This document shows, one piece after another, positions 45,476 through 57,617 of a stretch of 64,000 nucleotides of DNA. A program made the position numbers and the translations under genes. Source of the stretch: Heterostelium multicystogenum (taxonomy: Eukaryota > Evosea > Eumycetozoa > Acytosteliales > Acytosteliaceae). The notes below the pieces were generated by a model, which saw only the letters and a program-made list of their open reading frames with translations, made no database searches and was not told the DNA's origin. Position 1 is the stretch's first letter; each line of letters begins with the position of its first letter. Location of the stretch: the NCBI GenBank assembly GCA_003667245.1, contig RCNN01000044.1, forward strand, positions 1 through 64,000. Reading direction: 5' to 3'.

Positions 45476-47777
45476 TTATTTCTTATTTCTTAAATCTACA
45501 ACTTTGCATGAATATTGTTTCTTCCAATCGATTTCGACATGATCTACCTTTGTATAAATTGGCACTCCATTTACAGGTGGATGTGGGTGGAATGATTTTA
45601 ATTTACATTTTTGAACTGTTTGTATGCCTGGTGGATCTGTTAATCTAAATATACCAAAGCTAATATTTTGTAAAAAGTTAATAAAATTCCCTTGGTTGGT
45701 GGTTTGTTGACTCTACTTACTTTGGAGTTGCCATTGGGCTTATGACAACCGCAATTGCTTCTTGTAATAAATATTGATAAGAGCAATGAGTATGAACGTC
45801 AACTGCAGATAGGAAGCAATCTTGTGTAGGATGAGTATGTATCCAACCGAGAGTGAGCAAATCATTCTCCAATTGATACTCAAATAGTTCGTGTTCCTCA
45901 ATAGTATTTACAAGTGTCGGTAGTTCCCTCTTGTTTAGGGATGATCAAAGTTGTAACTTTGAAATACATCGTTGCTAAGTGTTCCAGATAATATTCCACA
46001 TGTTTCAATCTGTCTTCGAGTGTTGTTCTCTGCCATTTTCATAAAATCATTGAATAGTTCGGCACCAATAATCACTTTACGTAGCTTACTATATTTTTTG
46101 GATGCTTCTGACGAGTCTATATTGGGTTTTGGTGAAGTAGCCGCTGCTGCGGTAGTGGCCGTTTGAACTACAGAGTTAGCAGTGGGTATGCCTTGAGCAG
46201 CATTATTCTTTTTGTTGTTGTTGCTGTTGTTGTGCCAATGCCAAATATGATTGAGTATTATTTTGGTAAACCATTTCCAACTCTATTGATTTTGTTGATT
46301 TTGATATTGTGGTGGTAATTGTTGGGTTGTTGGAGGTGAGCGTAAATAGGTTGGTTGAGGCTGGTTCTTATTTTGATTGATAAAAGGAGGATATTGAGGC
46401 AAACCATTGAAATGGTGATTAAAGGAATATGGCTGCGGAGACTGAGCATATTGAGTATATTGATGATAAGGTCTGCTTGTTGTGGGTGATTGAATTGGCT
46501 TTTGATATGTTTGGTGGAATTGCCTGCTGCTGTTGTCTTTGCATTTGCTGCTGCTGTTGTTGTAGTTGGTCCATTGATAAATATCCAAACTTTATGATTA
46601 CTGTCATATTGTGAATTATTATTATTTAAGGTTGACACCAATGGAACTGCAGGTTGTACTGGAATTGTTGGTGCAGATGGTGATGGTATTGAATTTACAT
46701 TTATTGTTTGGTTCTGCTGTTGCTGCTGTTGTGGTGGTGTTGCAAATGTAGGATCAACAAGGAAACTAGAGGATGCAGCTGTATCATTATTATTATTTAA
46801 CTTCTTTTCTTTTTCATTAATTTCTAAATAACTCAATAAATCATCTGTGTTCAATGTTATTGGTGATGTTGTTACCGATGTTGCAGCTGTTGTTGCTGTT
46901 GTTGTGCTGGTTGATGGAGAATTTGTCTCAGGTGTTTCCACTAATACTTCAGATTGATAAACAAATGAATTTGGATCGCTTACAATGTCCACAATGGGGT
47001 TTTGTTGTTGACTTTGTAGCTGTTGTTGTTCAAGTTGCTCTGTTGCAGTCTCTCAGCTTCACGAGCTCTTCTCTCTTTCCATTTCTGCCTCGGCACGAAT
47101 CAGCAATGCTTGTTTGTTCTAATCTATTTCTTCGCAGACTCTTCTCTGTCTCTATTCTACTTTTAATTAAAATCACGCTCCTCTTGGTTTTGATCTTCCA
47201 AACGCTTTCTTTGTTGCTCCAGCTTCTTTTGTTCTGCTAGCACTGCTTGTAGTCTACGCTCTTCCTCTTCTTTCTCAGCCCTGCTCTCTCTTTATTTTTT
47301 CAATTCGTTCTTTTTCTTCACGCTCAATACGCAGACGCTCCTGCTCTTTCTTAAACGCATCTGATGTAAGGCCTTGTATCTTCCTGTCAGATTGACCTTC
47401 ATAGACTCTAACTCTGACAACTTATCGACTGCATCTTTCTTAAGTTTCTCTCTAGAACCAGCAAACTTTGGATTGTTATAATCTGGATGCTTAGGTAGCT
47501 TCTCAAGAGTGAAACTGTTTGCAAAACATGTTAACAACTACTATGGTCAACTATCAAACAAGATATCTAGAATCAATACTTACACACAGAATCTAAGTAG
47601 AAATACATATGCTTTCTCAAGATCACCTTCTGACTGATAAATCGATGCTTGCTTTGTAAGATTGTTTAGAGTTGCCAAATAATTGTACAGAGTGTAACTC
47701 TTATCCAATTCAAGAGTAGTCACATGATTTTCAATAAGATTCGCCATGGAATCTGAAAGATATAAAGGCTTCTCCAT
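45476..47777 (-). CDS. AMSH/STAMBP-type JAMM deubiquitinase
   Basis: Exon 1 (47584-47777) starts [15 protein letters not shown] and carries the N-terminal USP8/STAM-binding helical domain ([20 protein letters not shown]), continued from 47514 ([20 protein letters not shown]). A charged coiled coil rich in Arg/Glu follows, then a long Gln/Asn/Pro region. The catalytic domain (about 45480-46080) has ETCGILSG with the JAMM glutamate, [17 protein letters not shown] with the two zinc His and the Asp, and VHTHCSYQ as in AMSH. The last intron, at about 45663-45720, leads to [24 protein letters not shown] cuts Lys63-linked ubiquitin at ESCRT-bearing endosomes. Several frame changes occur in the low-complexity middle and one near 45920, but the catalytic residues are intact. 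Its stop is 94 bp from the glycosyltransferase stop, tail to tail. Confidence 0.88.
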
Positions 47778-48693
47778 TTCCAAACTAACCTCTTCTACTC
47801 GATACAATACAATACAATATCAATACCAATATCAATATCAATATCTAACTAACTAAACTAACTAAACTAACTAATTATAAATTATATAAAATCCACATAA
47901 CATAGATAATTATATATATATATATATAAATAACTAATAGTAAAACAATGCAAATACTAGAGATTAAAAATATAATATTAAAAATTCAATTTATATTGTT
48001 TGTTTGTTAATTTTTAATATTAATATAAAATTTTAATTTTCTAAATTTTCAAAGATATCATTAATTGAAAAAACAAACAAATAAACAAGAAATACTACTA
48101 TTATACTAATTTATTAATATGAATAATGATAATAATAATATTGATAATAACAATAATAATAATAAACAATGTACAATGTATGAATGGAACAACAAAATTG
48201 CAATTTTTTTAAGGCGATTGTTGTTGAAAAGATTGTTTTTGGTTGGTGGTGTGTTGGTTTGCAAAGGTGTGTTTTTTAAATGTCCGCCACCACCCACCAC
48301 GCCTGAGTCATCTCATCATATCAACAATTCTCGTGTTATTAAGAATGGAATGAAATGAAGTTGGATGATGTTGGTTGTTGAACTTTAAGTTGGATTCGAT
48401 TCTAGTGATTATCTTGAATCTTAAGGCTATGTCGCAAGTCGATGTTAAAAATAGCATAGTTAACAGTTTGCTGATGTTATAATTATAATTTTAGTTATAC
48501 AATCTTATTATATTATTATTTATTTGATGTAGGAAGGATGAGTTTGTTTAGTTTGTTTGTTGTTGCTTTGAGGTCGACCTCTATGTAACTTTACATATTG
48601 CTATGTAAAATGTAAATGAGTTTGTTGTTGTTGTTGCTGTTGCTGTTTGATAGGCTTGTTTAAAAGATATTTTCAACTTTCTTTGGAATATGT
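47778..48693. other. Intergenic gap
   Basis: About 0.9 kb, AT-rich, with repeats of TATCAA and ACTAACTA just upstream of the AMSH gene, and GTTGTTGTTGCTG near 48625. A 79-codon Asn-rich frame at 48119-48358 is low complexity and not supported. Confidence 0.45.
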
Positions 48694-49559
48694 TCAAAAT
48701 GTATCGATGTTGTATTCTTGGTAGGTGAATACGACACGCTCTGATGACATACCACCTGGAATCTCTAAATCTGACTTGTGGGTGACAAAGTTGTTGACGT
48801 TACGGATATCGTATCCACGACCACCGTTGATTTGATTGAAGAGAACAACTGAGTCACGTGGAATTGGCTTGGTGACTTCGTATGGTTCCTTCTCGTAGTA
48901 TTCTTGTGCACGCAAAACATCGGCATCAGCTTGTGATACATCTGAAAAGGGTTGGTGTTGGACGCATGTGTTGAACCTCACCTCTCTTTTTCAAGTACTT
49001 ATAGATCTTAGTCATTGGTCTAGTCTTCAATGGGACCTTATTTGTTACATCTGGTGGTGTTTGTGAACTATTATCAAACAATCATTAATACCAATTAACT
49101 ATTAATATTTAAGTATCAACATCCATCATTATTGTGGTCACTAAGATATTCACTATCTACTGCGATGTTCCAAAGCTATCTTTCATTGATCATATTTGTA
49201 ATTTCACATGTTTGTTTCTAAACATTGGTTCCACTACTGGATGTTGCCAGTGGTTTGCTTTGCTGTTTGTTGTTTGCTATCCAAGGTAACTGTTGCATAT
49301 ATTGCTAAGTATAATACTATGCTGTTGATTGTTCTTGTTGTTGTTTGTATGTCTTGACTTTACTTTGCTGCTACTGTTGCTACTATTGCTGTTGCTACTG
49401 ATGCTGTTGCGATGATCATGAGGATGTTGATTACTATGAAGTTAATACATACCCTGGAGCTGGGAAACGATAACGATGTGAATCAAAGTAAACATCTTCA
49501 CCGACAGCAAGTCTACCTTTTGAGAATACTTGTTTCAATTTATTAACAAGTGATGCCAT
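48694..49559 (-). CDS. Small protein of 146 residues, unrecognised family
   Basis: Three exons, 49453-49559, 48982-49067 and 48694-48941, join in phase with no break. The protein starts MASLVNKLKQVFSKGRLAVG and contains YFDSHRYRFPAPG, KTRPMTKIYKYLKKR and the acidic/aromatic C-terminal part SERVVFTYQEYNIDTF. It has no membrane span or signal peptide; the basic, weakly amphipathic N-terminus would suit mitochondrial import, for example an accessory respiratory-chain subunit. That is a guess. The clean three-exon structure and mixed composition argue for a real conserved gene. Confidence 0.7.
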
Positions 49560-49803
49560 TGTTAAATTGTATGCTAATAATAAGAATCGATTGAAAAAAC
49601 AACTAATAATCATATTAATATTCATCATATAATTATTATTCCCACACATGTCTAAAAATTTGAAAAATGTGGTGTTTAACGTTACTCAAGTGTCTTACAT
49701 TGAATGGTGTTTTATCGTGTGTTTTTTGACACCATAGTAAATTCATTGTTGTTCAAAATAATCTTGAAATACATAGATAGTTACTTTGTTAGTTATTAAG
49801 CAA

Positions 49804-50481
49804 ATGGATAAACAACAACTTTCGAAGAATTAAAGTTATCGCTAAGCATTGAGAGAGGAAGACGGTGTTGTCGCCTCAAATACTACCGCTGCCAAGTCAT
49901 TGTCAGAGTTGGTGGTTCGTGCACAAACCCAGAGAAACCAAAAGAATACCAAGTCCTTAAAAGGTCTTGAGGAGCTAAAGACTTATGTTGGAAAGGATTT
50001 AGGTGTCACCGAATACTTGAAGATCACTCAAGAACGTATCAACGACTTTGCAGAGGCAACTGGTGATTTCCAATGGATTCACGTCGACCCAAAGAGAGCT
50101 GCTGAATCACCATTCGGAAGGTATTTATCAAACATCATTAGCATAGCTTTGAATACAACTTGGTAACCAATTCAATTCATATCGTTAGTACAATCGCCCA
50201 TGGTTTCTTAACATTATCATTGGCACCATTGTTCGCAGAAGAAGTTATGCCAAACATCGAGGGAATTCAATATTTCGTTAACTGCGGATTTAATAAGGTA
50301 CGTTTCTTGTCACCTGTTCCAGTCGATTGCAATCTCAGATGCAGATTCACCTTGCAAGAATTGACAGAAAAACTCAAATGGTGCCAACACTGTCATCAAG
50401 TTAACCTTTGAGATTGAAGATAATCCAAAGCCAGCAGCTATCTGTGAGTGGATTGTTCGTTTCTACAAGAATCAATCATAA
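49804..50481 (+). CDS. MaoC-like hot-dog dehydratase/hydratase
   Basis: The likely ATG is at 49804. The N-terminal 40 codons are disturbed by one or two frame changes before REEDGVVASNTTAAK (from 49849). Exon 1 ends at 50120; after a 68-nt intron, exon 2 runs 50189-50481. The conserved core is TQERINDFAEATGDFQWIHV and STIAHGFLTLSLAPLFAEE. This is the MaoC/NodN pattern, in which Asp and His of DFAxxTGDxxxxHxD form the active site hydrating trans-2-enoyl-CoA. FVNCGFNKVRFLSPVPVD follows as in this family. One frame change lies near 50375, before the C-terminal strand (VIKLTFEIEDNPKPAA). It probably acts in fatty-acid or polyketide CoA metabolism; the substrate is unknown. Confidence 0.85.
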
Positions 50482-51414
50482 TTCAACAACAAAAACAACA
50501 ACTGCATCATATAGTCTATTTAGTAGTACAACAACCAAATAATGTAATTTATGAAACAACCTCAGACATCGCCAACATCAATTGTAAATGATCCTACCTA
50601 CCTACCTACTCAACCAACCACCACAACTCAACTCATTAACAAATAAAATAATGATTCAATAAATGTAAAGTTGTTATTGTTTCATATTCCTTCTAATCAT
50701 CCCTATTTCTTGAAAGGTTGGTTTAGTTTTGTTTGTCCCAAAGTCTACTCTACTTGTTTATAAACAAAACAAACATGAAATAATCAGATTATTTTTCAAA
50801 CCACTCCATTCGAATTTAAATGACTCATGTCTAAGTTTGATTGATTCTATTTTTAATATTCTTCATAAATATCTTTTAGTTTTGATGTTAATAAGTTTGG
50901 TCTACACAAAAATTAATATCACAAAGATGATAAGTTTTGTTATCAACTTCAAACCATCACAAAATTAGAAAAAAAATTGATCAAAAAAAATTGATCAAAA
51001 AAATTTCTTACTTTTTTGTTCACAGAATTGTTAATGAGCTTTTTTTATCACCACCTTTTGTTTCCAGCTTGAGCTAACTCCACAGATCAAAGAACTATTT
51101 AAGACTCGATTCAGATACAATCAAACAACCAACAAAATAAATAAGTAAACTAAATATTAATATTTATAAATATATAAATCTGTACATTAATACTTCAATA
51201 TAAAAACTCATATATATTTAACTTTTAATTTATTTATATTGTCATTGTAATTAGTTCAAATAATAATTCATTTATAAATTATTATCTCATATCATATCAT
51301 ATATAAGCAAATTTATTGTATTATAATTTTTACATACATAACATTCATTTAGTATTAGAAAATTATTGTGGAAATTTGAGATTGTAAAATTATTAGTAGT
51401 ATTTTTTAAAAGAA
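50482..51414. other. Intergenic gap
   Basis: About 0.9 kb between two same-strand genes. It contains two near-identical copies of AAAAAATTGATCA around 50970-51000 and AT-rich tracts before the cpRas ATG. No gene recognised. Confidence 0.45.
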
Positions 51415-53928
51415 ATGGAATTCGTAGCAGATTATGTTTTAGTTGACCCAACTCATGAAAAGAAAATTGGAATGGATCGACGAGAAGGAATTGGATTATA
51501 AAAGCACTAGCACTTCAAGATCAATGTATGGAAAGGTCAACTCCAAGATGGATTCTTCAACCTGTTTGTTGGATATTTTGGATACTGCTGGTCAAGAAGA
51601 ATACTCGTGTATGCGTGACCAATATGTCAGAACTGGTGATTGTTATATGATTGTATTCAGTGTTACCAGTCGTGCTTCGTTTGATGAAGTCGAACCATTA
51701 AGAAGACATCTTGAGCGCGTTAAAGATACCGATGATATTCCAGTTATTATTGTCGGTAACAAGATTGATCTTGAGTCGAGCCGTCAAGTGTCAAGAGGAG
51801 AAGCTGAATCATTGGCACGTAGACTAAACTGTCTCTACATTGAAACATCTGCCAAAAATAGAATCAATATTGAAGAGTCCTTCTTTGACCTTGTTCGTCA
51901 TACTCCACGTACCCGTATGGAATACAAGATTGTAGTTATTGGTGGAGGTGGTGTCGGTAAAAGCTCCATCATTATCCAGTTCATTCAACATCATTTCATT
52001 GATGAATATGATCCAACAGTAAGTACCACCAATTTCATTCAAATTACATTGTAATTAACTTTAGTTGATATATTAGATTGAAGATTCCTATAGAAAACAA
52101 TGTGTTATTCATGGATTAAAACCATTCACTTCAACTACTTCCTCATCATCTTCTTCAAGTGGTGGATTTTTAAGTAAATTATTTGGAAGTAAATCATCTT
52201 CGTCAAAGGACAAAGAAAAACCAAAGAAGAATCATGAAGGTGAAATTTCGACCGAGGCAATGGATGTTAATGTTTTATGTACATCCATGTCAACTTTGAC
52301 CAATGCAGTACCAATGATGACTGGTGATCCAATCAAATGTTTTGGTTGCAATGTAGTCCTCAATCGTTATTCTAATCTCAAGATGACTGGAACCAATACC
52401 TACAACTGGGAATGTGAGTTCTGTAAGCAAGTCAATGAGAATCTTAGAATTGATAAAGAAGAGATTCCAGGAAAGGATGCTGTAGAATATATCTTATCCG
52501 CACCAAATGTTAGTGAGCTCAAGAAGGAAGAGTCAATCATTGTCTATTGCATTGATGTTTCGGGTTCAATGGGTATCACAACTGAAGTTCCACAGCTCCA
52601 AAGTGAGTGGAAGAATCTTAAGAATAAGAATTCAGCTCCTTCAGGTCCAACCTATATCTCAAGATTGGAATGCGTACAGTCATCATTGCCAACCATGCTT
52701 GATCGTCTTGTTATTCAATGTCCAAATCGTCGTGTTGTTTTGATCACTTTTTCTGATGAAGTAGTTATTCATGGACAATCAGCAGAGGATTCAATTACCA
52801 TAGCAGGTGACAAGTTGGATGATTACGACGAGTTGATTAAAATTGGAACAACTATGAAGTCGTATGGTAGTCTTCCCACCGTCCAAGAGGCCAGTGCGCT
52901 CATTAAGCAAAAGAATCAAGTCATTGGAGCCAGTTCAATCAACTGCTCTTGGACCATCACTCTTAATTGCAGCTGCAATTGCATCGCAAACGTCCACTTG
53001 GTGAAGTTGTTATCTGTACCGATGGTATGCCAAATGTAGGATTGGGAGCTATTGAAGATCTTCCACTTGCTCCAGCACGCGCATTCTATGAGGCTGTTAC
53101 CGACTATGCCAAGAAAAACAAAACCTCTGTTAGCATTCTAGGAATCAGTGGATGTGAAATCGATCTTGGTGTCATTGGACGTGTCGCTGAAAAACCAAAG
53201 GTACTGTCACTACCATTCATCCATTGGAAATGGCAAGAGAAATTCGTAAGCTCACTCAGAATCCAGTGGTTGCCACTGATGTTGAGCTTAGTCTTATCCT
53301 TCATCCACATCTCGAATTCACTCGCTACGACTCCAAGGCGAATCTCAGCCGTATCGTGAAGGAGTTTGCCAATGTTACAGAGCAAACCGACATGACTTTT
53401 ATGTTTGGTCTGCGTACCCGTGTCACCAAGGACGTACAGCGTGAATATCCATTCCAAACCCAAATACAATACACCCGACTTGACGGAATGCGTTGTCTCC
53501 GTGTCATATCCTCACAGAAGCCAACAACTCAAAAGCCAAAAGAAGCCGAAGCAAATGCCAATTTGAGCATTCTCGGTATGGCAGTCACTCAGCATTGCGC
53601 CAAGATGTCAGACCAAGGAGATTTCGCTATGGCACGTCTCTTCTTGAAAGCGGGTTCACGTTTAATGGAGCGTATTCGTACAACTGACGAGCAATACGAA
53701 GAATACTACAACTTCTCGGTGTTAAGGGGTGAGTTAGACGATGCCATTGTTGAATGTCTAAGAAATCGTGACCAGAAAATCGAAAAGGTATCGGATGAAA
53801 CCACTAAAGTATTCTATAAGATGAAGAGTACTCATAAAGCATTGGTACTAAGTGGAGCAAAGAAGGATATTTCACGTAGAAAGGGTGATTCTGAACTTAA
53901 TCGTCAATACTATAGTATTGTTTTCTAA
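51415..53928 (+). CDS. cpras1: Circularly permuted Ras GTPase fused to Sec23/24-like zinc finger and VWA domain (cpRas1 type)
   Basis: Exon 1 is 51415-52018, exon 2 52077-53928, about 818 residues. GTPase motifs come in the order G3-G4-G5-G1-G2: LLDILDTAGQEEYS, IIVGNKIDLES, YIETSAKN, then EYKIVVIGGGGVGKSS and YDPT followed across the intron by IEDSYRKQ. A normal Ras runs G1 to G5, so the chain is permuted between strands 2 and 3. After a Ser/Lys-rich linker there is a CFGC...CEFC zinc site like that of Sec23/24, a VWA domain with the MIDAS motif DVSGSMG (about 52555), and a C-terminal helical region (MKSTHKALVLSGAKKDISRR). This layout matches D. discoideum CpRas1; its function is not established. 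Frame changes lie near 51455, 52960 and 53205. Confidence 0.93.
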
Positions 53929-54339
53929 ATTCATTATTATTAATAATATTAATATATTAATAATAGTAGTAATAGTAATCCCAGGAAGGGATGTTACTAT
54001 TATTAGTACCAATAGTTTTTTTTAAATAAAAACCAATAATGTGTTAATATATATGTACACTCACTGCAAATATTATTATTTAATTAATTTTATTGGGATT
54101 TGATATGTTTATTTTTACTTTGTTTGGTAGGTATTATAATTACAAATAAATAGTTATTCTTTCAGGTAACTACCCAAAAAAATCAAATAGTGTTACTAGA
54201 AATGTAAAATATAATTAGCTAATGATTTTTACATACACACAATTACAACCAACTATTTTGTTTTAAAGTAAAACTAATACCATTGTTCAATAAAAACTCT
54301 AATAAATCTATTGGTACTTTTGTTTGGAGATTTAACACA

Positions 54340-55359
54340 AACTTTGTTCGTTGAAAACCCATTATATATTAACAGGTTTTACCAAATTAATAAAGGAGTT
54401 CAGACTATTGGTAAAACAATTATGGATAATCATTGGATTTTGACAATGAATATGCCAAAGTAAATAAATAAATTGGATTAATTGTAGTTCTCAAAACAAT
54501 AAATTTACAAACTAGATTCTTTTTAGAAATGATAGTATTAGAAGATTTTTTACTTACTAAACAAAAAGATTATAATTTAATCAAGGAAAAAAATGATATC
54601 TGTATGGAAAACAGAAAAAATCCATTCCACTATTTAAAAAATAATGATGTAATTATTTCATGTTTTATTATTAAAAAATATATTGTTATATTAATATTTT
54701 ATTATTATAAAGTGTAATGATATTTCTTTAATATTATATTATTTATGTAAAAGTTTATCTGGAAGTGAAGTTATATTAAAATCACAATTGGTTTTAATTC
54801 AAGTATTTGATATTTTTGATGGAGTTTTCCAAGATTACCTAAACGAAATAGGTGAACCATTCCAAGCAAAAAATGAAATGGAACTTAATAGTATTAACAA
54901 AAAAAATAAGTTATCTATTTTAAATGGTGACTATTTCTATTTAAATACTTTGATGTGGATTGGAGAAACAGAAAATACACAAGTTATAGTAAAGATTTCC
55001 AATGGTTTTAGTAATTGGCTTTCCAGTAGATCAGATCCAACAAGTTTAAAGAAAAGCTATATTAAAACATTTTGTGAATGTTTAGCAATTCTGAGTGGTG
55101 AAAATCCAGATTCTATATATCAAACCAAACAATTTGGAAAACACTTGACAAATTTTATTAATGTATGATATAAAAAATATTCAACATTATCAAAACTAAT
55201 AATATTAATTATTTATATTCATACATTTAGAAAAAAGATATTGATAAATCCAAAGAATGGATGGTATCCTTTATCAAGAAAAATAAGAGTTCCATTTCAG
55301 GAAATATGATTATAGCTATAATTGAAAATATGACTAAAAATAAATCTAATTACCAATAG
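54340..55359 (+). CDS. Orphan protein gene, unrecognised
   Basis: Exons can be joined in phase: from about 54340 (FYQINKGVQTIGKTIMDNHW) to about 54461, then 54516-54648 (FFLEMIVLEDFLLTKQKDYN), then 54713-55163 (NDISLILYYLCKSLSGSEVI; LNGDYFYLNTLMWIGETENT), and 55232-55359 ending SNYQ. The product is Lys/Asn/Ile-rich, about 275 residues, apparently all helical with no membrane span. I do not recognise a domain. The true start is unclear, since coding may extend left of 54340. Codon use is more AT-rich than in neighbouring genes, which suits a fast-evolving or lineage-specific gene. It ends 84 bp from the stop of the next, opposite gene. Confidence 0.55.
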
Positions 55360-55443
55360 ATAGTGCTTTAAACCGGTAATGTCATCTCGAAATTTTGTTG
55401 AATCATAGAAACAGTTCAATTGTATCAATTATTGTATTTTTTA

Positions 55444-57617
55444 TTATTCTGTTGTTTGAGATGGCTTCTTCATATGTGATTTTTCTGTTGTAGGAGATGT
55501 TGTACCGGGATCTTCCGCTTCGAGATTGCCCAGTGCAATTATAAATTGATTGGATAGTTCTTTTTCACCGCGTTGTAAAAGTGCTAAAGAGATTGCTGAA
55601 CAATGTTGTTTAAGGAATTTCTGGATAACTGGAATCTCATTGTGATAGGTAGTGTTGATTGCCACCGATGACTCCCATTCAGTAAGGTCAGTACTGGAAA
55701 ATTGCGCTGTGAAATCACGAACAGTTGACTTCCAAGCTGCGACGGCATCGTTAAGGTTTTGTGGTCCGCGTAAAAATGTTTGGTTCGATCCAAGATTATA
55801 AAACATGGTTGAGAATACCTGTAGTGACTCGAGTGCACTGTCTGATGGAATGACATGGAAGAGGTTGTGCATATGTGGTTTTGCAATGGCTGGGGCAAAT
55901 ACCTTGCCAAAGAGCAAGCATCCAACGGGTGGAAAAGCTGCACCAGCAGCTTTCTGTGCAAGGGTATTTGAAATTTCAATGGTTGACTTTCTGTAAACGG
56001 GTGGAACGTATATGAGTGAATTCTTTACAATCTCCATTGACGAGTTGAACTCCTGAATGAGTGCCTCCACTCCTTGAGGGGTAGACTGCTTGTAACGCTC
56101 TGGATTGTTGATGATGTTTGTAATTGATGCACCAAACAAGTGCTTTAAATAGGGAGTGGCCAAGTGAGAAGTTATTTCTTCGACCAGCTCGCTGGCAATT
56201 GGTGAGTTTGCAAATAGAGCACCCATGCTGACTGATACATTTGGCATGTCATTACGAACTAAATGCAACAGAAGATCACTGATTTGTGAACAACTGTCAA
56301 GTAGACGAACCAAAGGTGGTATAAAGTTGACTGGAGAGGGTGCTGGTGGTGGATTAACAACCTGTCCATTACTTGACATAACTGGAGCCGGGAAGAGCTC
56401 TTGCTTCCTTATGTCAGCCATAGCATTATACAATGAGAATGGAGGACTTGCTAATACTTGGATGATTGGCTGATACTTATTGATAAGCTCTTGATCGACC
56501 TCCTGTTGATGACGTTGCTCACGTTCAGCGACTTCTTGTTGATAGTAATCCTGTTCAGATAGACACCATGTTCTTAAATTATCGATATATGTCTTTATGC
56601 CTGCATACTCTTGATAAGCATTACCGTTCTGAAGTGCAAGTGATTCGAAATGTTTAATAAGTATATCAATATAATCTGTATGCATACGATTCTAGAAGAG
56701 TCACACGATTGCGTCTTTGTTAATTAAAAGAATACTTGGCTAGTGAATGAAGAGCTTCAATACTTACAACAGTATCATTTAAGTATGCAATATATTCAGA
56801 TCTAACAACTTCGAAATTTGCTTTTGCCTTTGTTTTATCTCTTTCATACTATTTTAAGAACAACAGTAAGTCAGTGTGTGTTTTATGATGGATCTGAAAA
56901 CTTGATTGATCAATCGTCGACTATATCTATCCAGTGGATTGTTGATCACGGATATACATACAGTGTATAATTTAATAATATCTATTTTCTTTTGAGTTTG
57001 TGCATTTCTAACTTTTCCAATGAGTGTTTCGTACTCAGTGGTTGCTTTGTCATATTTCTTTCGGTATGCTTTTCTTTCATCGATGACTCCAATCAATGCT
57101 TGAATTGGTTTAATAAATGAGTCCATAACGCTTGTTATATAGTCTTGTTCGAATCCAGATGACTTTGTAATGGATAATGTAAATTGCTCCAATGCTTTGA
57201 CTACAGTAAATTGGCGTTAGCATCAAATAAATCGTAATGAGTCCCAGCTGGTAACATACCAAATCCATTGTGTGTTTCATTTTGTTCACTCTGTTGTTGC
57301 TGTAGATATTGGTTGGCAATAGTTGATGATTTTGAGGATGATGTTACAGATTTTTCGTGATTCTTGGAGAATGATTGGGACCAAACGATGTGATTCTTTG
57401 CATTTGATTCACCTTTGTCGTGGTAGGACTTCAACGACTTGACCAAATCACTGAGCAATGACTTGATTTCAGCCATGCTTTTCTCCAGTGACTTGATTTC
57501 CTCCAACTCTACAACACATTCATTGTTGACCTCACCGAAAGGAGTTTGCTGTGCAGAAGAATCTGGACTAATCACAGTAGAACTGCTTCTTCTCAACAAT
57601 GTTGCAAATCTACTCAT
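55444..57617 (-). CDS. BAR-like coiled-coil protein with RasGAP-like domain lacking the arginine finger
   Basis: Exons: 56962-57617, 56768-56848 and 55444-56691, about 661 residues. The N-terminus (MSRFATLLRRSSS...) is followed from about 57200 by a long helical BAR-type region: ALEQFTLSITKS, SVMDSFIKPIQALIG, ERDKTKAKANFEVVRSEYIA, HFESLALQNG. From about 56480 a RasGAP-like helical domain follows. SMGALFANSPIASELVEEIT matches the finger loop (LFRxNS in active GAPs) but has Ala for the catalytic Arg. LLFGKVFAPAIAKP matches the FLRFICPAI block with Lys for Arg. BAR domains sense curved membranes, so a membrane-bound Ras-binding scaffold is a fair inference. One frame change is at about 57207. 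Confidence 0.75.
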
